Positions 8,413 to 17,554 of a DNA stretch of 64,000 nucleotides are shown piece after piece. The DNA is from an uncultured Erythrobacter sp. (GTDB taxonomy: Bacteria > Pseudomonadota > Alphaproteobacteria > Sphingomonadales > Sphingomonadaceae), in NCBI GenBank assembly GCA_947501215.1, contig CANMUS010000003.1, positions 464,530-528,529 of the forward strand. The letters are read 5' to 3'. The number at the start of each line of letters is the position of its first letter. Within the stretch, counting starts at the first letter, position 1. The translations under genes and the position numbers were made by a program. The notes beneath the pieces were generated by a model. The model was not told where the DNA came from. It did no database searches and saw nothing but the letters and a program-made list of their open reading frames with translations.

Positions 8413-9321
8413 ATGGGCGCAGGGCACGATCATGCACATGGCACCGATCACGCGGGGCATAGCCATGCTCCGGCGGATTTCGGCCGCGCCTTCCTGATCG
8501 GCATTATCCTCAATACCGGTTTTGTGATCGTCGAGGCGGCCTATGGCTGGATCTCGGGATCGATGGCGCTGATCGCCGATGCGGGCCACAATCTGTCCGA
8601 CGTGCTGGCCCTAATGCTGGCCTGGGGGGCGAGCGTCGCGGCGAAAAAAGCGCCGACCGACCGCTTCACTTATGGCTACAAGAGTTCGACCATCCTCGCG
8701 GCGCTCGCCAATGCCGGGCTGCTGCTGGTCGCCATCGGGGCGATCCTGTACGAAACCCTGCATCGCATGGCGCAACCCGCCGAAGTCCAGGGCGAGACCA
8801 TGGCGATCGTCGCCGGGATCGGCATTTTGATCAATGCGGGCACCGCCGCGCTCTTCCTGCGCGGACAGCACGACATCAATATCCGCGGGGCCTTCCTGCA
8901 CATGGCCGCCGATGCCTTGGTAAGCCTGGGCGTGGTGATCGCTGGGCTGGCGATCCTGTGGACCGGCGAGACGTGGATCGATCCGGCGGTGAGCCTGTTG
9001 ATCGTGCTGGTGATCGCCTGGGGCACGTGGGGCCTACTGAAGGACAGCGTTGCGATGAGCCTGCTCGCTGTCCCCAAGGGTATCTCCGAGAAAGCCGTGC
9101 GCGACTATCTCGCTGCGCTACCGGGTGTGGACGCTGTCCACGACCTCCATATCTGGCCGATGAGCACGACCGAGACCGCGCTGACCGCGCATCTCGTCAT
9201 GCCTCAGGGCCACCCGGGCGATGCTTTTCTCAGCGAGATTTCGCACGAGCTGGAGCATCACCGTATCGGCCATGCGACCATCCAGATCGAGCGCACGCCG
9301 CACTGCGCGGGCGGTTGCTGA
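8413..9321 (+). CDS. Cation diffusion facilitator (CzcD/ZitB-like zinc exporter)
   Basis: Inner-membrane Me2+/H+ antiporter of the CDF family. A His-rich N-terminus (GHDHAHGTDHAGHSH) precedes six membrane helices. The metal-site motifs are ADAGHNLSDVLAL in helix 2 and HMAADALVSLGVV in helix 5 (HD/HD type, usual for Zn/Co/Cd). A cytoplasmic C-terminal domain carries VHDLHIWPMS and ends with HCAGGC. It lies 5 bases after mtgA. Its stop overlaps the start of the ECF sigma gene (TGATG), so metal export and the sigma system may share a transcript. Confidence 0.9.
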   Translation: MGAGHDHAHGTDHAGHSHAPADFGRAFLIGIILNTGFVIVEAAYGWISGSMALIADAGHNLSDVLALMLAWGASVAAKKAPTDRFTYGYKSSTILAALANAGLLLVAIGAILYETLHRMAQPAEVQGETMAIVAGIGILINAGTAALFLRGQHDINIRGAFLHMAADALVSLGVVIAGLAILWTGETWIDPAVSLLIVLVIAWGTWGLLKDSVAMSLLAVPKGISEKAVRDYLAALPGVDAVHDLHIWPMSTTETALTAHLVMPQGHPGDAFLSEISHELEHHRIGHATIQIERTPHCAGGC

Positions 9322-9890
9322 TGCAGCGCGCGAGTAAGGCCGCGCGGGACAGGCTCAAGACGGCGATGAGCCGTCTGGCCGGCGGCGACAGGGCCGCGCT
9401 GGAGGATATCTACCGCGCAACCTCGGCGAAACTTTTCGGCATCTGCCTTCGTATCTTGGGAGACGAAAAGGAAGCCGAGGACGCATTGCAAGACGTCTAT
9501 CTGACATTGTGGCGCAGGGCCGATCGGTACGATCCCGAGCGAGCGAGCCCCATCGCCTGGCTCGCTACTTTCGCGCGCAATCGCGCGATCGATCGCCTGC
9601 GGACCGGCAAGGTCAGAGGCGGCGCAGTGCCCGAGGACAAGGCGGCTTCCTTATCCGACGGCAGCCCACTGCCCGATTCCATGCTGATCGACGAGGAGCG
9701 CGAGGCGCGGGTTCGCGCCTGTCTCGAAGAGCTTGACGAAACGCCGCGCGATGCGATCCGCAGCGCTTTCTTCGAAGGCCGTACCTATGCCGAGTTGGCC
9801 GAGCGGCAGGGCGTCCCGCTCGGCACGATGAAAAGCTGGATCAGGAGGGGGCTGGCGAAGCTGAAAGCGTGTATGGAGGCGGGAGAATGA
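9321..9890 (+). CDS. ECF sigma factor (SigK/RpoE-like)
   Basis: Extracytoplasmic-function sigma factor of 189 residues. Region 2 is seen in LFGICLRILGDEKEAEDALQ and VYLTLWRR, and region 4 in RSAFFEGRTYAELAERQGVPLGTMKSWIRRGLAKLK. The ATG at 9321 overlaps the TGA of the CDF gene by one base, and the stop overlaps the anti-sigma ATG (ATGA), so all three are tightly coupled. The partner RskA-type anti-sigma immediately downstream is the expected inhibitor. Regulated genes are unknown; the fasciclin gene just downstream is a natural candidate. Confidence 0.9.
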   Translation: MQRASKAARDRLKTAMSRLAGGDRAALEDIYRATSAKLFGICLRILGDEKEAEDALQDVYLTLWRRADRYDPERASPIAWLATFARNRAIDRLRTGKVRGGAVPEDKAASLSDGSPLPDSMLIDEEREARVRACLEELDETPRDAIRSAFFEGRTYAELAERQGVPLGTMKSWIRRGLAKLKACMEAGE

Positions 9891-10618
9891 GCGAGGACAA
9901 ACGCCCCGACAGCGTCCTGGCAGCCGAATATGCGCTCGGCCTGCTGGAAGGCGAGGAATTGCTCGCAGCACGCGCTCGCGAAGCATCCGACGGCGCTTTC
10001 GCCGCAGAGTTCGCGCAGTGGCAGGATCGCCTTGCCCCGCTCGCCGACGACATCGACCCGCGCATGCCGCGCGCCGAATTGTGGGCGAAGATCGAAGCGG
10101 CGATGGGCGCGGATGCCGGTACGGCGGAAGTCGTCTCCCTGCGGCGCAAGGTCCGCCGCTGGCAATGGATCGGCGCGCTCAGTGCCGCTGCGGCCGTCGC
10201 GCTGGCTATTTTCGCTTTGCCGATGCAGCAGGCGCCCGACGGCCCCTCCGGAACCATAGCCAACGGCCCCGCCCTCACCCAGCCACCGCTCGCTGCCAAC
10301 ATGCCGATCGAAGGCACGCCACTGCGGCTCGACCTGACCTATCTTCCCGATGCCCATAGCCTGCTGGTGACCGCCGTGGGGCTGTCGGCCGACGGCGTCC
10401 ACGACCACGAAATCTGGTTGGTGCCTGACGAAGGCGAACTGATATCGCTCGGTGTGGTAACGCCGGGTGAAGTTACCGCGCACGAGGTGCCCCTTGAGGT
10501 CGCACCACGAATCCACGGCGGGTCGCAGTTGCTGCTGACGCGCGAGCCGTTGGGCGGCAAACCGCCGCAAGCCGCGGCCGGACCGGTCGTCGCAGAGGCA
10601 CGCTTCGCCGCGATCTAG
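9887..10618 (+). CDS. Anti-sigma factor, RskA type
   Basis: Membrane-bound inhibitor of the preceding ECF sigma factor. The N-terminal cytosolic part (about residues 1-85) begins SVLAAEYALGLLEGEE, typical of the zinc-less anti-sigma domain. A single membrane helix (WIGALSAAAAVALAIFALPM) follows. The extracytoplasmic RskA domain contains HDHEIWLVPDEGELISLGVV. The ATG at 9887 is inside the sigma stop codon overlap. The 243-residue length fits the family. Signal input and proteolysis route are not visible. Confidence 0.88.
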   Translation: MSEDKRPDSVLAAEYALGLLEGEELLAARAREASDGAFAAEFAQWQDRLAPLADDIDPRMPRAELWAKIEAAMGADAGTAEVVSLRRKVRRWQWIGALSAAAAVALAIFALPMQQAPDGPSGTIANGPALTQPPLAANMPIEGTPLRLDLTYLPDAHSLLVTAVGLSADGVHDHEIWLVPDEGELISLGVVTPGEVTAHEVPLEVAPRIHGGSQLLLTREPLGGKPPQAAAGPVVAEARFAAI

Positions 10619-10708
10619 GGATTTTTTAGGCTCGGGCGTGCATCTGCCCGGTGAATCGATCCGTATCTCCTACACAAGCTGGACGGGGCTTGGGAAAAGG
10701 AGACTACG

Positions 10709-11278
10709 ATGCATATTTCGAAGAAACTCAAGGCCGCCGCCCTCGCGTCCATCGCCGCAACCGGCGCATTCGCGCTCTCCGCGGGCACACCGGCACTGGC
10801 CGACCATCATGGCATGCAGGCGGAGAAGGCGCAGCCGAACATCGTCGAAGCCGCGCAGGGCACGGGCGTTCACACCACGCTGGTTGCCGCCGTGCAGGCC
10901 GCCGGGCTCGTCGATACGCTGACCAGCCCCGGACACTTCACCGTCTTCGCGCCGACCGACGATGCCTTTGCCGCGCTGCCGGACGGCACGGTCGATACGC
11001 TGCTGATGCCGGAGAACCGCGATCAGCTGACCAACATCCTCACTTACCACGTCGTCGAAGGCCGGATTCCTGCGGCACAGCTAACGCAGGCGATCCGCCA
11101 GGCCGGCGGGACCTACGAGTTCGAAACGGTCGCCGGTGAGACGCTCAGTGCCAGCTTCAGTGGCGACAATATCGTCATCACCGATGCGGCTGGCGGGACC
11201 AGCACCGTCACAATGGCCGATGTGAAGACCACCAATGGCGTGATCCATGTCACCAACGGTGTCTTCCTGCCCGGATGA
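10709..11278 (+). CDS. Secreted fasciclin-domain protein
   Basis: A 189-residue exported protein with a signal peptide (ending in GTPALAD) and one FAS1 domain. H1 and H2 motifs are recognisable: HFTVFAPTDDAFAALP and ILTYHVVEG, closing with TTNGVIHVTNGVFLPG. FAS1 proteins act in adhesion or envelope stress in proteobacteria; function here is inferred only from the domain. A clear ribosome site (aaaggaga) lies upstream of the ATG. The 90-base gap to the anti-sigma gene suggests its own promoter, perhaps served by the ECF sigma. Confidence 0.88.
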   Translation: MHISKKLKAAALASIAATGAFALSAGTPALADHHGMQAEKAQPNIVEAAQGTGVHTTLVAAVQAAGLVDTLTSPGHFTVFAPTDDAFAALPDGTVDTLLMPENRDQLTNILTYHVVEGRIPAAQLTQAIRQAGGTYEFETVAGETLSASFSGDNIVITDAAGGTSTVTMADVKTTNGVIHVTNGVFLPG

Positions 11279-11332
11279 TAGACTTTCCCCCGGTGCCGCG
11301 CAGTCCAACCCATAATGCGCGGTGCCAAACGA

Positions 11333-11374
11333 CCCCGCCCGGCGCTCACAGGAGGCCGGGCGGGGTTTTCTTTT
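11333..11374 (+). terminator. Rho-independent terminator after the fasciclin gene
   Basis: An 11-bp perfect stem ccccgcccggc / gccgggcgggg with an 11-base loop, followed by TTTTCTTTT. It separates the fasciclin gene from convergent clpX. Confidence 0.88.
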
Positions 11375-11409
11375 GAATTATCGGAGAGGTCGGGAGTGCT
11401 GGCTGCCTT

Positions 11410-12675
11410 TTAGGCGGCCTCTTCCTCGTCCTTCTTGCCGCCATGGACCTGGACTGGTTCCTTGCGGCCGTCGACTACGTCCTTGTCGATCACGATCTCG
11501 GTCACGCCTTCCATGTCGGGCAGGTCGAACATCGTGTCGAGCAGGATGCCTTCGACGATCGAGCGCAGCCCGCGCGCGCCGGTCTTGCGCTTGATCGCCT
11601 TCTCGGCGATTTCGCGCAGCGCCTCGTCCTTGAAGGTCAGCTCGACATCTTCGAGCTCGAACAGCTTGCTGTATTGCTTGACGATGGCGTTCTTCGGCTC
11701 GGTCAGGATCGTCACCAGCGCATCGACGTCGAGGTCGTTGAGCGTGGCGATGACCGGCAGGCGACCGACGAATTCCGGGATCAGGCCGAACTTGAGCAGA
11801 TCTTCCGGCTCGCTTTTCTCGAGCAGCTCGCCCACGCGGCGCTTGTCCGGATCGGCGACATGCGCGCCGAAACCGATGCTGCGCTTCTGCAGGCGATCGG
11901 CGATGATCTTGTCGAGCCCGGCAAAGGCACCGCCGCAGATGAACAGGATGTTCGTCGTGTCGACCTGCAGGAATTCCTGCTGCGGATGCTTGCGCCCGCC
12001 CTGCGGGGGAACGCTAGCCGTGGTGCCTTCCATCAGCTTGAGCAGAGCCTGCTGCACGCCCTCACCCGATACGTCACGGGTGATGGAGGGGTTCTCCGCC
12101 TTGCGTGTGATCTTGTCGATCTCGTCGATATAAACGATGCCGTGCTGCGCCTTTTCGACATTGTAGTCGGAGGCCTGCAGCAGCTTCAGGATGATGTTCT
12201 CCACATCCTCGCCCACGTAACCCGCTTCGGTCAGCGTCGTGGCGTCGGCCATGGTGAAGGGCACGTCGAAAGTGCGCGCCAGCGTCTGGGCCAGCAGCGT
12301 CTTGCCGGTACCGGTTGGACCGACCAGCAGTATGTTCGACTTCGCCAGTTCGACATCGCCCGACTTGCCGCTGTGCTTGAGGCGCTTGTAATGGTTGTGC
12401 ACCGCGACCGACAGCACGCGCTTGGCGCGATCCTGGCCAATCACGTAATCGTTCAGCGTCTGGAAGATTTCGGACGGCGTCGGAACGTCGCCTTCCTTCT
12501 TGCCGGTGAGGCCGGCTTTGGTTTCTTCGCGAATGATGTCGTTGCACAGCTCGACGCATTCGTCGCAGATGAACACGGTCGGGCCCGCGATGAGCTTCCT
12601 CACCTCATGCTGGGACTTGCCGCAGAAGCTGCAGTACAGCGTGCTCTTGCTATCGGTTCCGCTCAACTTGGTCAT
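11410..12675 (-). CDS. clpX: ClpX ATP-dependent unfoldase subunit
   Basis: AAA+ unfoldase that recognises degrons and feeds ClpP. An N-terminal C4 zinc domain is present ([10 protein letters not shown], then [10 protein letters not shown]). The AAA module has Walker A GPTGTGKT, pore loop GYVGEDVE, Walker [10 protein letters not shown], the RKH-type loop region and the IGF loop (KRSIGFGAH) for ClpP docking. The Lys-rich, acidic C-terminus is ordinary. The 421-residue length matches the family. It lies downstream of clpP on the same strand, separated by about 190 bases with a hairpin between. Confidence 0.97.
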   Translation of the reverse strand: MTKLSGTDSKSTLYCSFCGKSQHEVRKLIAGPTVFICDECVELCNDIIREETKAGLTGKKEGDVPTPSEIFQTLNDYVIGQDRAKRVLSVAVHNHYKRLKHSGKSGDVELAKSNILLVGPTGTGKTLLAQTLARTFDVPFTMADATTLTEAGYVGEDVENIILKLLQASDYNVEKAQHGIVYIDEIDKITRKAENPSITRDVSGEGVQQALLKLMEGTTASVPPQGGRKHPQQEFLQVDTTNILFICGGAFAGLDKIIADRLQKRSIGFGAHVADPDKRRVGELLEKSEPEDLLKFGLIPEFVGRLPVIATLNDLDVDALVTILTEPKNAIVKQYSKLFELEDVELTFKDEALREIAEKAIKRKTGARGLRSIVEGILLDTMFDLPDMEGVTEIVIDKDVVDGRKEPVQVHGGKKDEEEAA

Positions 12676-12821
12676 ATCCTAATCGTCTTCCCCGGCCCTG
12701 TCGGCAGTCGTGCGACTCTAGGGGACACGGGATTTGGGTCAATATCGTAGGTACAATCATCCCCTTGCCACAAGCTGAAGCGGCAAGGTTGCTGGAATCC
12801 TACGGAAATCGTGCAACAGTC

Positions 12822-12846
12822 CCGCGCAGGCACGGTGCCTGCGCGG
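12822..12846. terminator. GC-rich palindrome between clpP and clpX
   Basis: ccgcgcaggc and gcctgcgcgg form a perfect 10-bp stem around acggt. There is no T-run on either strand after the stem. It could be an attenuator or an RNA-stability hairpin between clpP and clpX rather than a full terminator. Confidence 0.45.
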
Positions 12847-12864
12847 AAACTTGAGGCTGCCCGA

Positions 12865-13560
12865 TCACTCGGGTGCGCCACCCGAACCTTCGGCTTCGGC
12901 TTCGCCGTTTTCCGGACGGGTTTCGAAGACCTTGTCCACGATCCCGAACTTCATGGCTTCCTCGGCTTCGAGGAAGGTATCGCGGTCCATCGCCTTCTCG
13001 ATGTCGGACAGGCTTTGACCGGTGTATTTCACATAGAGGTCGTTCATCCGCTTGCGGATGCGCAGGATCTCGCGCGCCTGGATCTCGATATCGCTCGCCA
13101 TGCCGCGCGCGCCGCCGGACGGCTGGTGGACCATGATGCGCGCATTGGGCAGCGCGATGCGCATGCCCGGCTCGCCCGCCGCCAGCAGGAAGCTGCCCAT
13201 GGAGGCGGCCTGCCCGACGCAGACGGTCGAAACGCGCGGCTTGATGTACTGCATCGTGTCGTGGATGCCCATGCCGGCCGTCACGACGCCGCCGGGCGAA
13301 TTGATGTACATACTGATCGGCTTGGACGGGTTTTCGCTTTCGAGGAACAGGAGCTGGGCAATGATCAGCGACGCCATGCCGTCCTCCACCTGGCCGGTGA
13401 CGAAGACGATGCGCTCGCGCAGCAGGCGGCTGAAAATGTCGAAGCTGCGTTCGCCGCGGCTGGTCTGTTCTACCACCACCGGGACAAGCGCGCCGGTTAC
13501 GGGGTCGCGCGTGAACTGGCCCTGGGTGGAATAGGCATCGCTGCCGAACAGGTCGATCAT
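12865..13560 (-). CDS. clpP: ClpP protease proteolytic subunit
   Basis: Self-compartmentalised serine peptidase of the ClpXP machine. The catalytic Ser lies in [15 protein letters not shown] and the catalytic His in [14 protein letters not shown]; the Asp is expected in the [11 protein letters not shown] region. An unusual-looking acidic, Gly-rich C-terminal tail (about 18 residues, [15 protein letters not shown]) extends past the core. The ATG at 13560 gives 231 residues, slightly longer than the E. coli protein. Gene order clpP then clpX is the standard one. Confidence 0.96.
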   Translation of the reverse strand: MIDLFGSDAYSTQGQFTRDPVTGALVPVVVEQTSRGERSFDIFSRLLRERIVFVTGQVEDGMASLIIAQLLFLESENPSKPISMYINSPGGVVTAGMGIHDTMQYIKPRVSTVCVGQAASMGSFLLAAGEPGMRIALPNARIMVHQPSGGARGMASDIEIQAREILRIRKRMNDLYVKYTGQSLSDIEKAMDRDTFLEAEEAMKFGIVDKVFETRPENGEAEAEGSGGAPE

Positions 13561-13845
13561 GAAAATTCCTCTCGTCGGATCGGTTGAGCGCCTATGTCGC
13601 GAGTACCCCGGCGATGTTCAAGAGGCTTAACCTCTTTGCCGCCCAGATATGTCGCCGAACACCGAAATGCCGGTGGAAATCGGTTGCACGCTGCAATCCA
13701 TGTAATTCGTCCGTCGCAATGTGCCGTTGACAGATGCGCCGGACTCATTTGTCGGATGCGATATCGCCATGGTCGATGGCGCGGTGGCCCTTTCGGTTAC
13801 AAACGTAGACGAGGCTCCTCGAACCAGGTGGGGAGCCCCTAATCA

Positions 13846-15942
13846 ATGAATTACCGCCGCGACATATCGGTCGTTACCGTCTTGGCTGTACTGATGCTCG
13901 GTGTAATCCCGATGCCTGCGCTCGCCGCGGAGGACGATGCGAGCGAACCGGCCGGCGAAGGCGATCCACCCACCGAAGGCGCGCAGGTTTTCGAACCGGC
14001 CTATTTCGAACGCTACGCCCCGCGCAACGCGCTCGATATGCTGGTCCAGGTCCCCGCTTTCGTCATCGACGATGGCGACAACAATTCGCGCGGCCTCGGC
14101 CAGGCGACTGCCAATGTACTCGTCAATGGCGAGCGCTTCTCGAGCAAGTCCGACAGCGTGCGCGACCAATTGAGCCGCATCCCGGCAGGCGACGTCGTCC
14201 GGATCGAGATCGTCGACGGGACCACGCTCGACATTCCCGGCCTCAACGGCCAGGTCGCGAACGTCATCGTCAACAAAATCGGCGCGTCGGGGCAGTTCAG
14301 CTGGACCACCGGCTTTCGACCCTACAATACCGAGGCGCAGTTGCTCGGCGGCGAAGTGTCGCTGACTGGCAATGCCGGTAAACTCGACTACACGGTCTCG
14401 CTCAGCAACGAGAACAACCGCTTCGGAACCGATGGCCCGATCACCGTGGTCGATGGCGCGGGCGATCTGATCGAAACGCAGGACACCAAGTTCTCCGGCG
14501 GCGTCGACAATCCGACGCTGGCGACGAGCTTCACCTATACGTTCTCGCCCGACGTCATCGCCCATCTGAACCTTCGCTACGGCGAAGATTTCTTCTTCGA
14601 GCGGATCACCGAATTCGCCGAGCCTGTCGCCGGCCCCGATCGCGATCGCCTGTTGCTCAACGACGAGGACGGACCCGAATACGAGATCGGCGGCGACATC
14701 GAATTCCCGCTTGGCCCAGGCAAGCTCAAGCTGATCGGGCTGGAACGCTTCGAACGCGACAATTTCCGCAGCGTACTGGTCGACAGCTTTTCCGATCGCT
14801 CGCCCGACACCGGATCGCGCTTCCGCCAGACCAATGCGGCGGGCGAGCGGATCGGACGCTTCGAATACGGCTGGAACATGTTCAAGGCCGATTGGCAGCT
14901 TTCCGGCGAAGCTGCCTTCAACCGGCTCGACCGGCGTTCCTCGATCGAAGTCCTGGAGGAGGATGGTGCATTCGTCGGCATTCCTTTTCCTGCCGGCAAT
15001 GGCGGCGTGACCGAGGATCGCTACGAGGGCATTCTCAGCTTCAGCAAGCAGCTTACGCCGAAGCTGTCGCTTCAGGCCACGGCGGGGGCGGAATATTCGA
15101 AGATCCAACAGACTGGCTCAGCCGCCAATTCGCGGGTGTTCAGGCGGCCCAAGGGTTCGCTCTCCCTCGCCTGGAAGCCGGCCAGCGATTTCGACATTTC
15201 GGTCGAGCTGCGGCGCCGTGTCGGCCAGCTCAGCTTCGGCAATTTCCTCGCCAGCATCAATCTCGACAACGACAACGAGAACGGCGGCAACAACGAGCTG
15301 GTGCCCGACCAGAGCTGGAATCTGGAAGCCGAAATCAACCAGAGCTTCGGCGCCTGGGGCTCTGCAAAACTGCAGGTCCGCCAGGCGTGGTTCGAAGATT
15401 TCATCGACTATTTCCCGCTAGCGAGCGGCGGCGAGGCACGCGGAAATATCGGCGATGCCAAGCGGCTGCACATCGAGCTGTCCGGTACGGTGAAATTCGA
15501 TCCGATCGGGTGGAAAGGCGCGCAGCTCAATTTCGCCGCCGTCCAGCGCTACATGGACATCGTCGATCCGTTTACCGGGGAAAACCGCGCATTCTCCAAC
15601 GATCTCTACAACCGGCTGGAGGCCGATTTCCGCCACGACATCCCCAGCAGCGACTGGGCTTATGGCGCCAGCCTGTTCACCTTCAGCCCGGTCGAATATT
15701 CGCGCCGCTACGAAGAAGGGCGCTTCTGGGAGGGACCGACTTTCGTGGATGTCTTCGTGGAGCATAAGGACATCCTTGGGATGACCGGACGACTGCGGGT
15801 GGGCAACGTGCTGTCGGCGCGCAACAAGGGTTTCCGCACCGTCTTTGACGACTCGCGGCCCGACGGCGACGTGCTGTTCACCGAGACGCTGGACCGCCGC
15901 ATCGGGCCGATCGTGCGCTTCACCTTGAGCGGGAATTTCTAA
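13846..15942 (+). CDS. TonB-dependent receptor-like outer-membrane protein
   Basis: A 698-residue exported protein. A signal peptide (VLMLGVIPMPALAAE) precedes a plug-like domain containing ALDMLVQVPAFVID, ATANVLVNGERFSSKSD and VVRIEIVDGTTLDIPG. A long barrel follows with frequent alternating aromatics and ends in RFTLSGNF. The N-terminal plug is clear but a TonB box is not obvious, so coupling is uncertain. It probably has its own promoter in the 285-base gap from clpP, in which I recognise no specific operator. It is followed 40 bases later by a secreted amidase. Substrate unknown. Confidence 0.8.
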   Translation: MNYRRDISVVTVLAVLMLGVIPMPALAAEDDASEPAGEGDPPTEGAQVFEPAYFERYAPRNALDMLVQVPAFVIDDGDNNSRGLGQATANVLVNGERFSSKSDSVRDQLSRIPAGDVVRIEIVDGTTLDIPGLNGQVANVIVNKIGASGQFSWTTGFRPYNTEAQLLGGEVSLTGNAGKLDYTVSLSNENNRFGTDGPITVVDGAGDLIETQDTKFSGGVDNPTLATSFTYTFSPDVIAHLNLRYGEDFFFERITEFAEPVAGPDRDRLLLNDEDGPEYEIGGDIEFPLGPGKLKLIGLERFERDNFRSVLVDSFSDRSPDTGSRFRQTNAAGERIGRFEYGWNMFKADWQLSGEAAFNRLDRRSSIEVLEEDGAFVGIPFPAGNGGVTEDRYEGILSFSKQLTPKLSLQATAGAEYSKIQQTGSAANSRVFRRPKGSLSLAWKPASDFDISVELRRRVGQLSFGNFLASINLDNDNENGGNNELVPDQSWNLEAEINQSFGAWGSAKLQVRQAWFEDFIDYFPLASGGEARGNIGDAKRLHIELSGTVKFDPIGWKGAQLNFAAVQRYMDIVDPFTGENRAFSNDLYNRLEADFRHDIPSSDWAYGASLFTFSPVEYSRRYEEGRFWEGPTFVDVFVEHKDILGMTGRLRVGNVLSARNKGFRTVFDDSRPDGDVLFTETLDRRIGPIVRFTLSGNF

Positions 15943-15982
15943 GCACGCTTGCATTGCGCTTCGGCGGTGGCAGGGTGGCGCG

Positions 15983-17548
15983 ATGAAGCATATCGCCCTG
16001 TCGTTCGCTCTCCTTGCAACCGCATCGCCGCTCGCAGCGCAGGAGGGGCAAGATGAACAGCCGACCGTGCGCTTGGAGATGCCCGGTCCACCACCCGGAG
16101 TGGAGGCTCCGCAGGACGAAGCGGAGCGGCGCACGCTCCTCTATGCCATTCGCGCTCGAAATCTCGATAACGGGCCGAATGGGCTGAATTCGATCATCGC
16201 TTTTGCGCCCGACATCACAGCTCAGACCCGGGCGGCGCGAGCTCAGCCGACATTGCTCGCCGGTCGACCGGTGCTGGTGAAGGACAATATCGAAACACGC
16301 GAATTACCGACCTCCGCCGGTAGCCTTGCCTTGGCAGAGAGTATGACCGGACGCGATGCGCCGCTGATAGCACGCCTGCGCGCAGCTGGCGGGGTCATGA
16401 TGGGCAAGACCAACCTGTCCGAATGGGCGAATATCCGCGACGACAATTCCACCAGCGGCTGGAGCGCGGTGGGCGGCCTCACCCGCAATCCGCATGCGAT
16501 CGATCGCAACACCTGCGGCTCATCCTCCGGCAGCGGCGCGGCGGTGGCGGCGCAATTCGCCTGGGCGGCCATCGGTACGGAGACCGATGGGTCGATCACC
16601 TGCCCTGCCAGCGTCAACGGGATCGTGGGCTTCAAGCCCACGGTCGGCATGGTCAGCCGCACGCATGTCGTGCCGATCAGCCATTCGCAGGACACCGCGG
16701 GACCGATGGCGCGCAGCGTGTACGACGCGGCGCTGCTGCTCGAAGCCATCGCGGGCAGCGATCCTGCCGATCCCGCCACCGCCGAAGCGGACGAGAGAAA
16801 GGTGCCGTTCTCGCAAGGACTGCGCGACGCTTCGCTCCAAGGCGTGCGGATCGGCGTGCTGGTAAACCAGATCGGCAGCCGCGACGACGTGCGCGCGCTG
16901 TTCGAGCAGGCGCTGGACGACATGCGGCGCGCAGGGGCGGAACTGGTCGAGATCGAATACGATCCGCAGGGCGAAATGTTCGGCGCGGAACTGACCGTGC
17001 TGCTCTACGAATTGCGCACCGCCATGGACGCCTATCTCGCTTCGCGCCCGGGCACCGACGGCCCGCGCAGCCTTGCCGACCTTGTCGCTTTCAACGAGGC
17101 CAATGCCGATGCCGAGATGCGCTGGTTCGGGCAGTCGCTGTTCGAACGCGCGCTCGAAACGACGGATCAGGCGGCTTACGAGGAAGCCCGCGCTACGTCT
17201 CTACGTCTGGCGGGCGAGGAAGGGATCGACCGCCTGCTGCGGGAGAACAACGTCAGCCTGCTGGTCGTGCCGACACGCGGCCCGGCATGGGTCAGCGATC
17301 TCGTCAATGGCGACAATTTCAACGGCAGTATAGGCGCCGGCTCGCTTGCTGCCATAGCCGGCTATCCGCACCTGACCGTGCCGATGGGCGCGGTCGAGCG
17401 GCTGCCGGTGGGAATCAGCTTCATGGGCGCCCAATGGCAGGACCACGCGGTACTCAAGGCCGGGGCCGCATTCGAGCGGGCGCGCACCGCCGAAGTTCCG
17501 AAGCCGAATTTCCAGCTCTGGGAACCCGAAGCCCTGCCCGCGGACTGA
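15983..17548 (+). CDS. Secreted amidase (amidase signature family)
   Basis: Ser-cisSer-Lys hydrolase of the AS family with a signal peptide (MKHIALSFALLATASPLAAQ). The catalytic Lys is in RPVLVKDNIE, the glycine/serine loop is NTCGSSSGSGAAVAAQFAW, and the nucleophile region is GTETDGSITCPASVNGIVG. Length is 521 residues. Substrate is unknown; exported amidases of this type often act on peptide amides. The stop is 6 bases before the antiporter gene, so the two are probably co-transcribed. Confidence 0.9.
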   Translation: MKHIALSFALLATASPLAAQEGQDEQPTVRLEMPGPPPGVEAPQDEAERRTLLYAIRARNLDNGPNGLNSIIAFAPDITAQTRAARAQPTLLAGRPVLVKDNIETRELPTSAGSLALAESMTGRDAPLIARLRAAGGVMMGKTNLSEWANIRDDNSTSGWSAVGGLTRNPHAIDRNTCGSSSGSGAAVAAQFAWAAIGTETDGSITCPASVNGIVGFKPTVGMVSRTHVVPISHSQDTAGPMARSVYDAALLLEAIAGSDPADPATAEADERKVPFSQGLRDASLQGVRIGVLVNQIGSRDDVRALFEQALDDMRRAGAELVEIEYDPQGEMFGAELTVLLYELRTAMDAYLASRPGTDGPRSLADLVAFNEANADAEMRWFGQSLFERALETTDQAAYEEARATSLRLAGEEGIDRLLRENNVSLLVVPTRGPAWVSDLVNGDNFNGSIGAGSLAAIAGYPHLTVPMGAVERLPVGISFMGAQWQDHAVLKAGAAFERARTAEVPKPNFQLWEPEALPAD

Positions 17549-17554
17549 TAGGCG

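Noticed and set aside
13843..15108. Long minus-strand frame opposite the second TonB receptor
   Set aside because: The plus strand has a signal peptide and plug motifs; the minus frame shows no domain.
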